Positions 27,161-37,220 of a stretch of 64,000 nt of DNA are shown in pieces. Source of the DNA: Aliiglaciecola sp. 3_MG-2023. Its GTDB lineage: Bacteria; Pseudomonadota; Gammaproteobacteria; Enterobacterales; Alteromonadaceae. Location of the stretch: the NCBI RefSeq assembly GCF_030548205.1, contig NZ_JAUORV010000006.1:1-64000 (forward strand), in the 5' to 3' direction. A program made the position numbers and the translations under genes. The notes under the pieces are model-generated. The model was not told where the DNA came from and made no database searches. It worked only from the letters and a program-made list of their open reading frames with translations. Positions within the stretch are counted from its first letter, which is position 1. Every line of letters starts with the position of its first letter.

Positions 27161-28269
27161 AATATATCGTGATATATATCGGTGAGTATTTCTAAATCAG
27201 CAGACTTCACTTTTTCATCTATTTTATGAATAGTTGCGTTTACTGGTCCCAGTTCTATCACCTGAGCTCCTGTTGGCGCAATAAACCGACCATCTGAGGT
27301 ACCTCCGGCAGTGGATAACTCAGTTTCCTTTCCTGTTACTGATTTAATTGCTTGTTGTGTTGCCTCAACTAATGGTCCTTCATCTGTTAAGAAAGGTTGT
27401 CCGTTAAATGTCCATTTAATATCATAATCCAAACCATGACGGTCAAGAACTTCATAAACTCTTTCGATTAACTGTTTGTCAGTGACTTCGGTTGAAAATC
27501 GAAAATTGAAACAGACATGAAGCTCACCAGGTATTACATTTCCAGCTCCTGTGCCTCCATTAATATTGGATACTTGGAAGCTGGTGGGAGGGAAATATCG
27601 GTTGCCATCGTCCCAGTGAGTTTTGGCTAATTCAGCCAGAGCTGGTGAAGCAACATGAATAGGGTTTTTGGCTAAGTGCGGGTAGGCCACATGGCCTTGA
27701 ATCCCTTTCACAATTAAATCGCCGGTAAGTGATCCTCGTCTACCATTTTTTACCACATCGCCTACCACTTCAGTGCTAGAAGGTTCACCCACTAAACACC
27801 AGTCAATTTTCTCATTGCGAGCTTCTAAGGTATCAATCACCTTAGTTGTACCATTAATAAATGGTCCTTCCTCGTCACTGGTGATCAGAAATGCAATGTC
27901 ACCTTTGTGGTTAGGGTGGGCAGTAACAAACCTGTGGGTTGCCACTAACATGGCTGCCAAGCTTCCTTTCATATCCGCAGCGCCACGACCGTGCAGGTAC
28001 TCGCCAACGTGGGTGGCTTCAAAAGGCGGGGTTTGCCATTTTTCAGCGGGGCCAGATGGGACAACATCTGTGTGCCCGGCGAAACAAAATAGTGGACCTT
28101 GCTTGCCTTTCCTTGCCCACATATTCGTCGTGTCTTCAAATACCATTGATTCTATATCGAACCCTAAGGGGGCTAAAATATCAGCCATTAACTGCTGACA
28201 ACCGGCATCTTCAGGGGTAACAGATTGACGGTTGATCAGTTCTTTAGTCAGAGCAATTGAGTCCATCAT
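27142..28269 (-). CDS. dapE: Succinyl-diaminopimelate desuccinylase
   Basis: Hydrolyses N-succinyl-LL-diaminopimelate in lysine and peptidoglycan precursor synthesis. It is a 375-residue dinuclear zinc enzyme of the M20 family. Metal ligands are in [38 protein letters not shown] (catalytic Glu and ligand Glu) and the C-terminal IHKIDEKV. The dimerisation domain lies in the middle (about 180-290). Two ATG codons occur in tandem at the start. yffB precedes it with adjacent ends, the same pairing as in E. coli. Confidence 0.97.
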   Translation of the reverse strand: MMDSIALTKELINRQSVTPEDAGCQQLMADILAPLGFDIESMVFEDTTNMWARKGKQGPLFCFAGHTDVVPSGPAEKWQTPPFEATHVGEYLHGRGAADMKGSLAAMLVATHRFVTAHPNHKGDIAFLITSDEEGPFINGTTKVIDTLEARNEKIDWCLVGEPSSTEVVGDVVKNGRRGSLTGDLIVKGIQGHVAYPHLAKNPIHVASPALAELAKTHWDDGNRYFPPTSFQVSNINGGTGAGNVIPGELHVCFNFRFSTEVTDKQLIERVYEVLDRHGLDYDIKWTFNGQPFLTDEGPLVEATQQAIKSVTGKETELSTAGGTSDGRFIAPTGAQVIELGPVNATIHKIDEKVKSADLEILTDIYHDILCRLLL

Positions 28270-28613
28270 TAGTTAAAAACCACCTCATAATCTGCCGGTT
28301 TAAAACCTAAAATATAGTTGTCGTTATGAATTAAAACAGGACGTTTTATCATCGCAGGAGATGCCAGCATTAACTCAATGGCTTTTTCACTGTTTAAATC
28401 TTGTTTTTGTTCATCTGGTAATTGACGAAAAGTGGTTCCACGCTGATTTAACAATTTTTGCCAACCTAACTGAGATTCTGTTTTCTCTAGCCACTCACGG
28501 TCTAATCCGTCAACACGATAATCGTGGAAGGTGTATTCTATTTGGTTTTCTTCTAGCCATTTTTTAGCTTTTTTAATGGTATCGCAATTTTTGATGCCGA
28601 ACATTTGAGTCAT
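28269..28613 (-). CDS. yffB: ArsC/Spx family thioredoxin-fold protein, YffB type
   Basis: 114 residues with a thioredoxin-like fold. The N-terminal [34 protein letters not shown] matches E. coli YffB closely, with a single active-site Cys (C of KNCDT). [17 protein letters not shown] is the typical C-terminal ArsC-family segment. True arsenate reductase activity is doubtful for this subgroup, and a glutathione-dependent thiol role has been proposed. It directly precedes dapE. Confidence 0.93.
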   Translation of the reverse strand: MTQMFGIKNCDTIKKAKKWLEENQIEYTFHDYRVDGLDREWLEKTESQLGWQKLLNQRGTTFRQLPDEQKQDLNSEKAIELMLASPAMIKRPVLIHNDNYILGFKPADYEVVFN

Positions 28614-28720
28614 AAAAAGAGTTCTTGTTTGTTAATTTTTAAATGAAAAATAAATGCATATTATTAATAAGGTAAATAATATCATTGCTGCATAAATGAT
28701 GTTTTACCAACCCTGAAAGT

Positions 28721-29227
28721 TTAGATCAACACAGAAAATATATGATCTTCACATGCAGTCACCTTTCGAGGATTAATCAGTAGTCCTTTTACTTTATCAC
28801 TATTGAGAAGGGTTATGTAAAATGCGTTGTCGTTTAAAGCTAGTTTCAACTTTCTAGCGTCGAAATCTAATATAGGTTGCCCCAATGCCAGTTTTTGACC
28901 CACTGTCACTTTACGTTTAAAGCCATCCCCATTTAGCTTTTGCGCCTCCCAACCGCAGTGGATTTGCAGTTTTAATCCATGCCTGTCTTTTATACGGATA
29001 CGATGTGCCGTTTCACTGATGTCTAAAACAATCCCATCAAAAGGCGCTAAGATTTGAAAACCGATAGGGTTTATAACAGCACCTTCACCAAATAATCGTT
29101 GTTTAAAAATAAGGGGGTTGGCAGTATCAAGCATATTCATATTGCCACTTACGGGGCTCAAAATATCAATTTTATGTTTAAATTCTGGAAGGTTTTTAGC
29201 GTCTAATAACTGATTGAAAAGGCGCAT
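28721..29227 (-). CDS. PTS glucose-type EIIA domain protein, solitary
   Basis: 168 residues matching EIIA-Glc (Crr). By count, His75 (SETAHRIRIKD) and His90 (LKLQIHCGWEA) occupy the same numbers as the phospho-acceptor pair of E. coli Crr. Other matching segments are ILSPVSGNM, FGEGAVINPIGFQILAPFDGIVLDI and LNGDGFKRKVTVGQ. The C-terminal region diverges, and Cys91 replaces the usual aromatic residue. No ptsH, ptsI or EIIBC gene is adjacent, so a regulatory role (adenylate cyclase or inducer-exclusion type) is as likely as sugar transport. Confidence 0.85.
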   Translation of the reverse strand: MRLFNQLLDAKNLPEFKHKIDILSPVSGNMNMLDTANPLIFKQRLFGEGAVINPIGFQILAPFDGIVLDISETAHRIRIKDRHGLKLQIHCGWEAQKLNGDGFKRKVTVGQKLALGQPILDFDARKLKLALNDNAFYITLLNSDKVKGLLINPRKVTACEDHIFSVLI

Positions 29228-29730
29228 TATAATACTAGTTCGCCGTAGTTTTTCATGGATCCAAGAGGCGCATTTTCGCTAGCTTGATACTTGAAAAGAA
29301 AATAATCTGATTTAAAACCAGAAACAGCCAATATTCTAATGTTCACTTTGACCAATATAGTATTAATTTGCACTTCTATAGCCGCTATCATCTTATACAT
29401 AAGCATTTTAAATTCTCGATTTCAAACCTGCGTGTTTGGCGAAAGGTTAAGGATGGTAAAAGTGTCAGGCTGAGCTACTAATGTCTGATTAACCATTTTT
29501 TTCCTTTAAAAGCGCTTTTTTATTGTGCTTTAGCTATGCTGTAAGTCAAGTGTTACTAACAAAGTATCTTATTAAAATGTTATCCACTGTTTCTGTGGAT
29601 AACCTTGTTGAGGAAACTTTATATGTCACTTAACTAGTTGAAATGTAAGGTGTATATTTGGTTGTCCAGAAATCCACCAAGAACTGATTTTGGCTAAAAT
29701 TAAAGCGTTTTATTATTAGAGGACTAAATT
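29228..29730. other. Intergenic region with inverted DnaA-box-like pair
   Basis: 503 bases without a credible gene, between divergent genes. It holds a palindromic aaaagcgctttt with a T tail (29507-29521), which could be a terminator-like hairpin or an operator. It also holds ttatccact at 29580-29588 facing tgtggataa at 29594-29602 (see finding). The rest is AT-rich and carries presumed promoters for both flanking genes. Confidence 0.6.
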
Positions 29731-30114
29731 ATGTCAACAGCACCAATTGGCTCGGTTGTTTGGACGGACCTTACTGTTAAAAATGCAGACGATGTGAAAG
29801 CGTTTTATGCACAAGTCATAGGCTGGCAAGCAAACCCAGTTAGCATGGGGGATTATGATGATTATAGTATGCAGTTGCCCAGCAATAACCAGGATGTTGT
29901 AGGTATTTGCCATGCAAAGGGAGATAACGCGGGGTTGCCTGCGCAGTGGTTGTTGTATTTTAAAGTGGCAAACTTAGACGAATCAATTGCTCAAACCGAG
30001 GCGGGAGGTGGAAAGTTATTATCTAAAATTAAGCATTATGGTTCACAAAGCCGCTATATCATTATTCAAGATCCCGCTGGGGCGGTGTGTGCCTTGTTTG
30101 AAGAAAACACCTAA
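29731..30114 (+). CDS. VOC family protein (glyoxalase/bleomycin-resistance fold)
   Basis: 127 residues, one vicinal-oxygen-chelate domain made of two beta-alpha-beta-beta-beta units: IGSVVWTDLTVKNADDVKAFYAQVIGW at the N terminus and WLLYFKVANLDESIAQTEAGGGKLL in the second half, ending with IIIQDPAGAVCALFEE. This matches the CFP-32-like subgroup. The metal-ligand pattern of glyoxalase I is not complete, so the activity is unknown. The start follows agagga. Confidence 0.87.
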   Translation: MSTAPIGSVVWTDLTVKNADDVKAFYAQVIGWQANPVSMGDYDDYSMQLPSNNQDVVGICHAKGDNAGLPAQWLLYFKVANLDESIAQTEAGGGKLLSKIKHYGSQSRYIIIQDPAGAVCALFEENT

Positions 30115-30220
30115 TTGACGGGGTTGTTGATAACTATTAAAAACTAAAATACTTCAGATACTTGCAAATAGCCCCTTGATTGTTACATTAAACTTATCCT
30201 ATTCAACCGGTTAAAAGTTA

Positions 30221-31285
30221 GTGCAAGTACTTGATTTATATGCAGGTCCAACTGCTTTGAAGGAAATTCAGCAGCATGGATTGAAACAACAGATGTTCGA
30301 TTACATGCTGGGGGCTTCTGGGGGCCCAAAGTGGTTCGTGTTAGCAGGCTTAGATAGATATGTCTTCTCTACTTTTTTTGCTAAGCGTACAACGCCATTG
30401 CAGATTATAGGTTCATCAGCTGGGGCTTTTCGCTTTGCGTGTTTTGCCCAAAAAGACCCTTTAGCTGCGATCAATCGCTTAGCTGAACGCTATTCACGCA
30501 CAGAGTACAGCGACAAACCCAGCGCGAAAGAGATCACACTATCTGGTTTAGAATTATTAGATTATGTATTAGGGGACAATGGTGTTGAGGAAATTATCCA
30601 AAATCCCATTATTAAAGCGCATTTCATTGTTGCGCGTTGCAAAGGGCTGACTCAATTCGAAGCCAAACCCTTGCAATTGACCGGTCTGTTGGCGAGTGCC
30701 GGCGCTAACGCGGTGCAAAGGCGGTTTTTACAACGATTTTATGAGCGTTATGTTTTTGCTTCACCCACGAGTGAATTACAAATATCGGATCCGAATAAGA
30801 TGCCAACTCGTTATGTCCCTTTGTCAAAGCACAATTTGGCTCAGGCACTGATGGCCTCAGGTTCAATTCCCCTAGTGATCGAGGGCGTACAGAATATAAA
30901 TGGTGCACCGAAAGGGATGTATCGAGATGGTGGTATAATTGATTACCATTTTGATCTAAATCTGGGACCCCATGATGGATTGATATTTTATCCACATTTT
31001 TACTCAAAGCCGATCCCTGGCTGGTTTGATAAATCATTAAAGCGTCGACTACCCCACAAAAGTAGCTATGACAAAGTGGTAATGGCTGTCCCATCTGATG
31101 AGTTTATCGCTTCATTGCCTTATCAGAAAATACCAGACAGAAAAGACTTTGAAACAATGCCAGCGCAACAACGCATAGGATATTGGCAAACGGTGATTGA
31201 GCAAAGTGATAGGTTAGGGGAGGCGTTTGCCAATCTTACTCAAGATAATGATGTGGCAAATAGGATCAAACCCTTTGCGTTTTGA
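30221..31285 (+). CDS. Patatin-like phospholipase family protein
   Basis: 354 residues with a patatin-type lipid acyl hydrolase core. It has the oxyanion glycine loop GASGGPKW, the nucleophile elbow GSSAGAFRFACF (GxSxG, about residue 67) and the catalytic Asp in YRDGGIIDYHF (DGG). No signal peptide is seen. The start is GTG at 30221 with a weak binding site. The N-terminal glycine-rich motif lies unusually close to the start. It lies between the VOC gene and tRNA-Val on the same strand, with no functional link evident. Confidence 0.87.
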   Translation: MQVLDLYAGPTALKEIQQHGLKQQMFDYMLGASGGPKWFVLAGLDRYVFSTFFAKRTTPLQIIGSSAGAFRFACFAQKDPLAAINRLAERYSRTEYSDKPSAKEITLSGLELLDYVLGDNGVEEIIQNPIIKAHFIVARCKGLTQFEAKPLQLTGLLASAGANAVQRRFLQRFYERYVFASPTSELQISDPNKMPTRYVPLSKHNLAQALMASGSIPLVIEGVQNINGAPKGMYRDGGIIDYHFDLNLGPHDGLIFYPHFYSKPIPGWFDKSLKRRLPHKSSYDKVVMAVPSDEFIASLPYQKIPDRKDFETMPAQQRIGYWQTVIEQSDRLGEAFANLTQDNDVANRIKPFAF

Positions 31286-31408
31286 CTACTTATGGCGAAA
31301 AATCACGCATACGAGCAAACAAAGCTGAAAAACTCCTTGAAGATAACAATAAGCATCGTTATTATACGCGCCGCTTGAGACATTCGTGTTAAGCCTCAAA
31401 TATACAGT

Positions 31409-31485
31409 GCGTCCGTAGCTCAGTTGGTTAGAGCACTACCTTGACATGGTAGGGGTCGGTAGTTCGAGTCTACTCGGACGCACCA
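31409..31485 (+). tRNA. tRNA-Val (anticodon GAC)
   Basis: A 77-base cloverleaf read by eye. The acceptor stem is gcgtccg with cggacgc, the D arm contains agctcagttggttagagc, the anticodon stem ctacc with ggtag encloses ttgacat (anticodon GAC), the T arm is ggtagttcgagtctact, and CCA is encoded. It lies 344 bases before the first gene of the polysaccharide region. Confidence 0.96.
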
Positions 31486-31829
31486 TTTTCTTAGATTATC
31501 CTGAAAGTACATCTTTATCTACATAGTATATATTTTGCTAGAAAGTCTGTGAAACTGCTGGAAACGTACTCTGGGGTGACATTCTACTAATTCCCAGTGG
31601 TATAACTGCAAAGGATGATTGTCATTTTAGATCCCCAATACTTACTTATAAGCACGCTCTACATATTGTTGCCTAAGTAAACATTATCGCGTTGTTAAAA
31701 AATACAGAGGGGGTGAGCAATTTATAAATCTAGGAAGAGGTACCCACTCGCTGTTTTGAATGATTGTTTGAAAAATCAGTTTCGACGAATGGGATGCCCC
31801 TATTAATGCAGAAAAGTTTATACTGTTGT
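31486..31829. other. Intergenic region between tRNA-Val and GH43 gene
   Basis: 344 bases with no gene, tRNA or repeat recognised. No duplicate of the tRNA 3' end and no integrase fragment is visible. It is also the 3' side of the GH43 gene, yet no convincing terminator hairpin is seen. Confidence 0.5.
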
Positions 31830-33623
31830 TTATCTAACTCCCGCCGCTTTCGGACCGTCGTACTCGTATGTAAACCAGTCTACGTCAATATAGCCTGCGT
31901 CTTCTTTCTCGTTCCATGAGAAAAAGCCTAGCCTGTCTCCTGTCCACTTACCGAATGCAATGGTAAAAGTTGGTCCAAATGAGGTGAAACTTTCACCATC
32001 AAAGCTATATTCGTAAGTTGCCTTGTTAATTGTGTTTGATGTCCTAACATACAAATCGTGACTATTTATTTCGGGCCCAAGTGTTTTTTCGCCCATGGGG
32101 TTCATATAAAATAAATGTTTCTTGCCATCAGAATTCATCTCTACACCTAATAAGTTGAACACGCCACCGTAACGCACAAATCCAGCTAACTGATGGGGTG
32201 CCATACCTGAAAGATCTAGCTTAGCAACAGCCGTTCCTGTGGTAATACCCATTATGCGTTGACTTAACGTGTTAGATGCTCGCCAAAAATCTGAATCTGA
32301 GCCGTCATTATTGGTCCATTCATTTATGTTTGGACCGAAGCCTTTTTGATTGGGCAATACTTGACTTGCTTTTAAACGTAACCAGCCCGGTCTTTCTGAG
32401 AGAGACCAATGGGAATTTCTAGGATTATGGTTCCATTCCCACTGCAGCCCCAGTGTTGTTGAAGAGAAATCATCACTAGAATTTGGCGCACTTATTGGGT
32501 AGCCATTGATTGGCTTTTTATAACGTTTTACTGGTTCACCTATTCCATCATTGTCTTCATCTATTCCAATAATTGGCCATCCGTCAACCCATGTCACCGG
32601 TTCTAAATTTTGAGGACGACCTTGAAAAGGAATGTCATCGTTTTGGATTAACTGATGCATGTACCACCAAGACTCATCGGGTGCTTGCATTAACGCGCCC
32701 TGACTCGCGCTTCTATCACCAAATGCAGTACCTTTCTCGAGAACAGTACGCACCTCGTAAGGACCATATATACTTTCTTTAGAACGCAGAACAATCTGTT
32801 TTCTATCATTTTTAGGGTTTTTAACACCAGGTTTGGTGGATTTATCTCCCATGGTCCATTGCGCTAAAAATATATACCAAGTACCGTCAATCTTATAAAT
32901 TTTAGCTGCTTCTGCGCCCATTCCTGTATAAACCAATTTACCTTCGTCTAGTATTTTGGTGCCATCCCAACTCATTTCATAAATACGGTTTTCATTCCCT
33001 TCGATTTTATTTTCAGGGCTTTTTTGCTTACCGCCCGTATTGACAATGACATACGCCTTATGGGTTTCTTTGTCCCAAAAAACGGCTGGGTCGTCCAATA
33101 CTTCAGACTTAGGAAGCATCATGATCGGCTCACTCCATGGACCTTTAATATCTTTTGCCGTTGTCACCATTAAGCCGTGTTGATAATCAATTTGATAAAT
33201 GTACCAAGTGCCTTCGTGATAGGCTATATCACCCGCCCAAACTCCAAATGAATAGCCATTCATTCTGTCCCAGTTATATTCTGGAGCCCAAGATAAGCTA
33301 GCAAAACCATGACTAACATTGCTCCAATTTACCATATCTTTTGATTCTAAAATTGGCATGCCTGGTGACATGTGTTGTTTCGATGTGATCATGTAGTAGG
33401 TGTCACCTACCTGCTCTATATCTGAGTCGGGATAATCTGCATTAAGTATAGGGTTGATATAAGTCCCATCGCCTTGGTCTCCCCAACTCCCCGTTTTGGC
33501 AGGTTCTATTTGCGTTAATTTGTCTTCTGATTGGGTGGGGGATTGGGTACTACAACTTACAATTGCAAAGAGTAAACTACCCAACCCAATTTGTTTTGAC
33601 TTATCTAACGTTGAAATCATCAT
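31830..33623 (-). CDS. Glycoside hydrolase family 43 lipoprotein (beta-xylosidase/arabinofuranosidase type)
   Basis: 597 residues. A lipoprotein signal with Cys24 (LLFAIVSC) predicts a membrane anchor. The five-bladed propeller starts with YINPILNADYPDSDIEQVGDTYYMI (catalytic base Asp). The pKa-modulating Asp lies in LDDPAVFWD, and the acid Glu in GAEAAKIYKIDGTWYIFLA. The C-terminal part (about 385-590, from NSSDDFSSTTLGLQWEWNHNP) is the concanavalin-like sandwich common to GH43 xylosidases (DUF1349/beta-xylosidase C2). Within a rhamnose and uronate locus it probably removes xylose, which occurs in ulvan and rhamnan sulfate; the exact specificity is not visible. It diverges from the MFS gene. 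Confidence 0.92.
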   Translation of the reverse strand: MMISTLDKSKQIGLGSLLFAIVSCSTQSPTQSEDKLTQIEPAKTGSWGDQGDGTYINPILNADYPDSDIEQVGDTYYMITSKQHMSPGMPILESKDMVNWSNVSHGFASLSWAPEYNWDRMNGYSFGVWAGDIAYHEGTWYIYQIDYQHGLMVTTAKDIKGPWSEPIMMLPKSEVLDDPAVFWDKETHKAYVIVNTGGKQKSPENKIEGNENRIYEMSWDGTKILDEGKLVYTGMGAEAAKIYKIDGTWYIFLAQWTMGDKSTKPGVKNPKNDRKQIVLRSKESIYGPYEVRTVLEKGTAFGDRSASQGALMQAPDESWWYMHQLIQNDDIPFQGRPQNLEPVTWVDGWPIIGIDEDNDGIGEPVKRYKKPINGYPISAPNSSDDFSSTTLGLQWEWNHNPRNSHWSLSERPGWLRLKASQVLPNQKGFGPNINEWTNNDGSDSDFWRASNTLSQRIMGITTGTAVAKLDLSGMAPHQLAGFVRYGGVFNLLGVEMNSDGKKHLFYMNPMGEKTLGPEINSHDLYVRTSNTINKATYEYSFDGESFTSFGPTFTIAFGKWTGDRLGFFSWNEKEDAGYIDVDWFTYEYDGPKAAGVR

Positions 33624-34326
33624 TTCTCATTTTCCAAAATTTAAAATCTTATCAAAATCACATTTGTTCACATCTGATTGGTAGCGCAATGCTAAAAGCT
33701 CAATTTGGAGTAGACAGTCATAATTAAATAGAAGCTCTAGCCAGCTTTAAACCATGCGAATGTGTGTTTCAAATCGACAGTTTTGTTGAATAACATCTTC
33801 GAATACTTTAAATCACTGTTATATAAATGTAAACATAATAAGTCATTTATGGTCATTTAATGACTAATGTTTTTTATATGGATGATTTTAGATGTGGGTT
33901 CATGAACTAAATGCAGCCATTTTGTATGGCCACCAATATATTTATACACCTTTAACCTAATTAATATTCTCTATTATTGATTAGTAACAAGCCTATACTA
34001 GTTTATAAAAATGATAGGTTCAGATGATGGTTGTTTTTAATATTTTGTTTAAAAACAACTTGTTATTAATTTTTTGTGTTTTTGCATCAAAGAGAGAACT
34101 GCGAAATGAGATTTCTCTGGTGGGGAGTGTGGTAAGGAGCTTTACAAATAGTTAACACTCTTGATCTAACTGTTAATAAACTATAAACTGCTCAGTCATA
34201 TTAGGTCAAAATATGTCTATTTGTTGCTTTTGAAGTCAATGTTACTAACAGAGTCGATTGAATAGTCATTTCCCTTAAAAAGCAGGTTTGACATTTAAAA
34301 TCCATGGGTTAAAAGAGGAATATTAG
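33624..34326. other. Divergent regulatory region between GH43 and MFS genes
   Basis: 703 AT-rich bases with no gene. It should carry promoters for both directions. The stem agtcatt (33841-33847) with aatgact (33859-33865) is the clearest inverted repeat and is a candidate operator. No regulator gene of LacI, GntR or AraC type lies nearby. Confidence 0.45.
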
Positions 34327-35727
34327 GTGACACAAAATAATGAAAACATACTGCTAATAATATTGATTAGTTGTGTTGCTACCATTGGCGGTTTTCTTTT
34401 TGGATTTGATAGTGGCGTAATAAATGGCACTGTTGATGGTCTACAAGATGCGTTTAATTCTAACAGTGCAGGAACTGGTTTTAACGTATCAAGTATGTTG
34501 ATCGGCTGTGCTATTGGTGCTTTTTCCGCCGGTAGATTGGCTGACAAGTTTGGACGACGCCCGTTGTTAATTACCGCAGCTATATTTTTTATCATTAGTG
34601 CCTGGGGATCAGGCATTTCCAATGCCTCTTTTGAGTTTGTGATTTACCGTGTTTTAGGAGGTTTGGCAGTCGGTGCTGCCTCGGTGTTAGCTCCTGCCTA
34701 CATAAGTGAAATAGCACCAGCCAGGTTCCGTGGAGCCCTAACTACCGTGCAACAATTTTCGATTCTATTTGGTTTGTTTTCCGCATTTGTGAGCAACTAT
34801 TATCTAGCAGATTTTGCTGGCGCATCAACAGCAGAGTTCTGGTTAGGGCATCAAGCGTGGCGCTGGATGTTTTGGATGGAGTTAATTCCAGCAAGTCTTT
34901 TTTTGGGCGCATTAATGTTCATACCTGAAAGCCCTCGTTATCTGGTCATCAGCAACAACAACGAGCGTGCCGCTAAGGTTATAGGCAATTTGTATGGTGC
35001 GCAAAGTGTAAATGGAAAAGTGAAAGAAATTGAAGAGTCTTTGGTTGGTGATCACCATAAACCTAAATTATCCGATGTGGTGGATAAAAGTACAGGTAAA
35101 ATTCGTCCCATTATTTGGGTTGGAATAGGCTTGGCAACGTTCCAACAATTGGTTGGTATTAATGTCGTTTTCTACTACGGAGCAGTGCTTTGGCAAGCCG
35201 CCGGTTTTTCGGAATCTGATGCATTGATGATTAATGTGATTAGTGGTGCCGTGAGTATTGCTGCGGTTATTATCACAATATATTTTATTGACCGAATTGG
35301 TCGCAAACCACTTTTACTAATAGGTTCATTTGGCATGGTCGTTACATTGGCCACCATGGTTTATGCCTTTGCTAACGCCGGTGTCGACGATCAAGGTACT
35401 TTTTCTTTAGGGGAACAAGGCATCATCGCATTAATTGCTGCAAATGCTTACGTGTTTTTCTTTAATCTATCTTGGGGACCTGTTATGTGGGTAATGTTAG
35501 GTGAAATGTTCCCTAATCAGATCCGTGGTTCAGGCTTAGCTATTGCAGGTTTTGCCCAATGGATTGCCAACTTTTTGATCACTTGGACCTTTCCAATCAT
35601 CCTGAGTGGAATAGGACTGGCTGGTGCTTATGGATTCTATACGCTGGGTGCAATTTTTTCGGTCGTCTTTATTTATAAGTTTGTGAGTGAAACTAAAGGT
35701 AAAGAGTTGGAAGAGATGGAGATGTAG
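34327..35727 (+). CDS. MFS sugar porter (SP family)
   Basis: 466 residues, about 12 membrane segments, cytoplasmic membrane. Sugar-porter signatures are GRLADKFGRRPLLITAA, PESPRYLV after segment 6, QQLVGINVVFYYGA in segment 7, DRIGRKPLLLIGS and ETKGKELEEME at the C terminus. The start is GTG at 34327 after aagaggaa. It is 77 bases upstream of glucuronate isomerase on the same strand, so it may import a hexuronate or rhamnose by proton symport. Specificity within this family cannot be read from sequence. Confidence 0.92.
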   Translation: MTQNNENILLIILISCVATIGGFLFGFDSGVINGTVDGLQDAFNSNSAGTGFNVSSMLIGCAIGAFSAGRLADKFGRRPLLITAAIFFIISAWGSGISNASFEFVIYRVLGGLAVGAASVLAPAYISEIAPARFRGALTTVQQFSILFGLFSAFVSNYYLADFAGASTAEFWLGHQAWRWMFWMELIPASLFLGALMFIPESPRYLVISNNNERAAKVIGNLYGAQSVNGKVKEIEESLVGDHHKPKLSDVVDKSTGKIRPIIWVGIGLATFQQLVGINVVFYYGAVLWQAAGFSESDALMINVISGAVSIAAVIITIYFIDRIGRKPLLLIGSFGMVVTLATMVYAFANAGVDDQGTFSLGEQGIIALIAANAYVFFFNLSWGPVMWVMLGEMFPNQIRGSGLAIAGFAQWIANFLITWTFPIILSGIGLAGAYGFYTLGAIFSVVFIYKFVSETKGKELEEMEM

Positions 35728-35804
35728 ATGCACCAACGAGCAAATAATAATGAGGTCGTTAACTTAAATACAAGCATAGTTTATTCAAGTTGGAGTTTAG
35801 TTAA

Positions 35805-37220
35805 GTGAGCAGACCTTTGACTCTCCATCCTGACGTCTTTTTTTCAAGTAATACATTTGAACGCGACATAGCTAGACGTCTATATCGAAAAGTTTCTCAT
35901 TTACCAATTATTAGTCCTCATGGACACACTGATCCTCGCTGGTTTGCGCAAAATAAGCCCTTTGCAAATCCCAGCGAATTGCTAATTCAACCCGATCACT
36001 ATATATATCGGATGTTATATAGCCAAGGCATTAGTTTAGACGCTTTGGGAATTCCCAAAAATAAACAGTCAGGGAAAATGGCAGACCCAGAACAAGTGTG
36101 GAAAATATTTGCTGAAAATTTTCACCTGTTCAGAGGTACGCCGTCTTATTACTGGCTAAATTATGTATTTGTGAACACCTTTGGTATAGATATAAAACTA
36201 AATGGGAAAACGGCTGAACATTATTACCAGATAATCAACGATAAATTGACCACTGATGCATTTTTACCTCGTGCACTATTTGAAAAATACAATATTGAAG
36301 TGTTAGCTACCACTGAGTGCCCAACGGATAACTTACAATATCATCAACAAATTAAAGATTCGGGATGGTCAGGGAAAGTGATTACAGCATTTCGACCGGA
36401 TGCGGTGATTGACGCTGAACATGAATCATTTCTACATAAACTAAACCGTCTGAGTGAAATCAGTGGATTGGATTGCTTACATTACCCAGATTACATTGAA
36501 GCACTTTCTCAGCGCCGGACTTTCTTTAAGAAAATGGGGGCAACGTCGACCGACCATGGACACCCAACCGCTAACACCGCGGATATAAGTGATACTCAAG
36601 CAAATAGGCTGTTTAATAGATTAACACATGGAACTGTTCAAGCCGACGACGCTGAATTGTTCCGTTCACATATGCTTTTTAAAATGGCTGAAATGTCCAT
36701 CGATGATGGACTAGTGATGCAAATTCATCCAGGTTGTTATCGCAATCATAATAAACACGTTTTTAATTGTTTTGGCCGTGATAAAGGGGCAGATTTACCT
36801 AACGCAACTCACTACACAACGGGCTTGAAACCTTTGCTGGATAAATATGGAAACGATCCGCGGTTAAACCTAATTTTATTTACTCTAGATGAGACTAACT
36901 ATAGCAGAGAGTTAGGGCCATTGGCTGGTCACTATCCTTGTTTAAAGCTCGGGCCACCTTGGTGGTTTCACGACAGTCCAGAAGGTATGAGTCGTTTCAG
37001 GCGCGCTACGACAGAAGTGGCTGGCTTCTACAACACTGTCGGTTTTAATGACGATACCCGTGCATTTTTGTCCATACCCGCACGTCATGATCTTTCTCGA
37101 AGAATGGATTGTGCGTACCTTGCTGAACTCGTAGCAAAACATCAAATTGATGAGTATGAAGCGCTGCAACTTGCAACCGATCTAAGTTACAACTTAATTA
37201 AATCGAGTTACAAATTATAG
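35805..37220 (+). CDS. uxaC: Glucuronate (uronate) isomerase
   Basis: Interconverts D-glucuronate and D-fructuronate (or D-galacturonate and D-tagaturonate) in the cytosol. The 471 residues match UxaC. The start GTG 35805 follows ggag. N-terminal metal ligands are in LPIISPHGHTDPRWFAQN, with TTECPTDNLQYHQQI and the C-terminal FNDDTRAFLSIPARHDLSRRMDCAYLAELVAKHQI also typical. The downstream enzymes (UxuA or UxuB, KdgK, Eda) are not in the window. In this locus the substrate is likely glucuronate released from the polysaccharide. Confidence 0.95.
   Translation: MSRPLTLHPDVFFSSNTFERDIARRLYRKVSHLPIISPHGHTDPRWFAQNKPFANPSELLIQPDHYIYRMLYSQGISLDALGIPKNKQSGKMADPEQVWKIFAENFHLFRGTPSYYWLNYVFVNTFGIDIKLNGKTAEHYYQIINDKLTTDAFLPRALFEKYNIEVLATTECPTDNLQYHQQIKDSGWSGKVITAFRPDAVIDAEHESFLHKLNRLSEISGLDCLHYPDYIEALSQRRTFFKKMGATSTDHGHPTANTADISDTQANRLFNRLTHGTVQADDAELFRSHMLFKMAEMSIDDGLVMQIHPGCYRNHNKHVFNCFGRDKGADLPNATHYTTGLKPLLDKYGNDPRLNLILFTLDETNYSRELGPLAGHYPCLKLGPPWWFHDSPEGMSRFRRATTEVAGFYNTVGFNDDTRAFLSIPARHDLSRRMDCAYLAELVAKHQIDEYEALQLATDLSYNLIKSSYKL

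Noticed and set aside
29580-29602. Palindrome read as a transcription terminator
   Set aside because: There is no T run on either side, and the match to DnaA boxes explains the sequence better.
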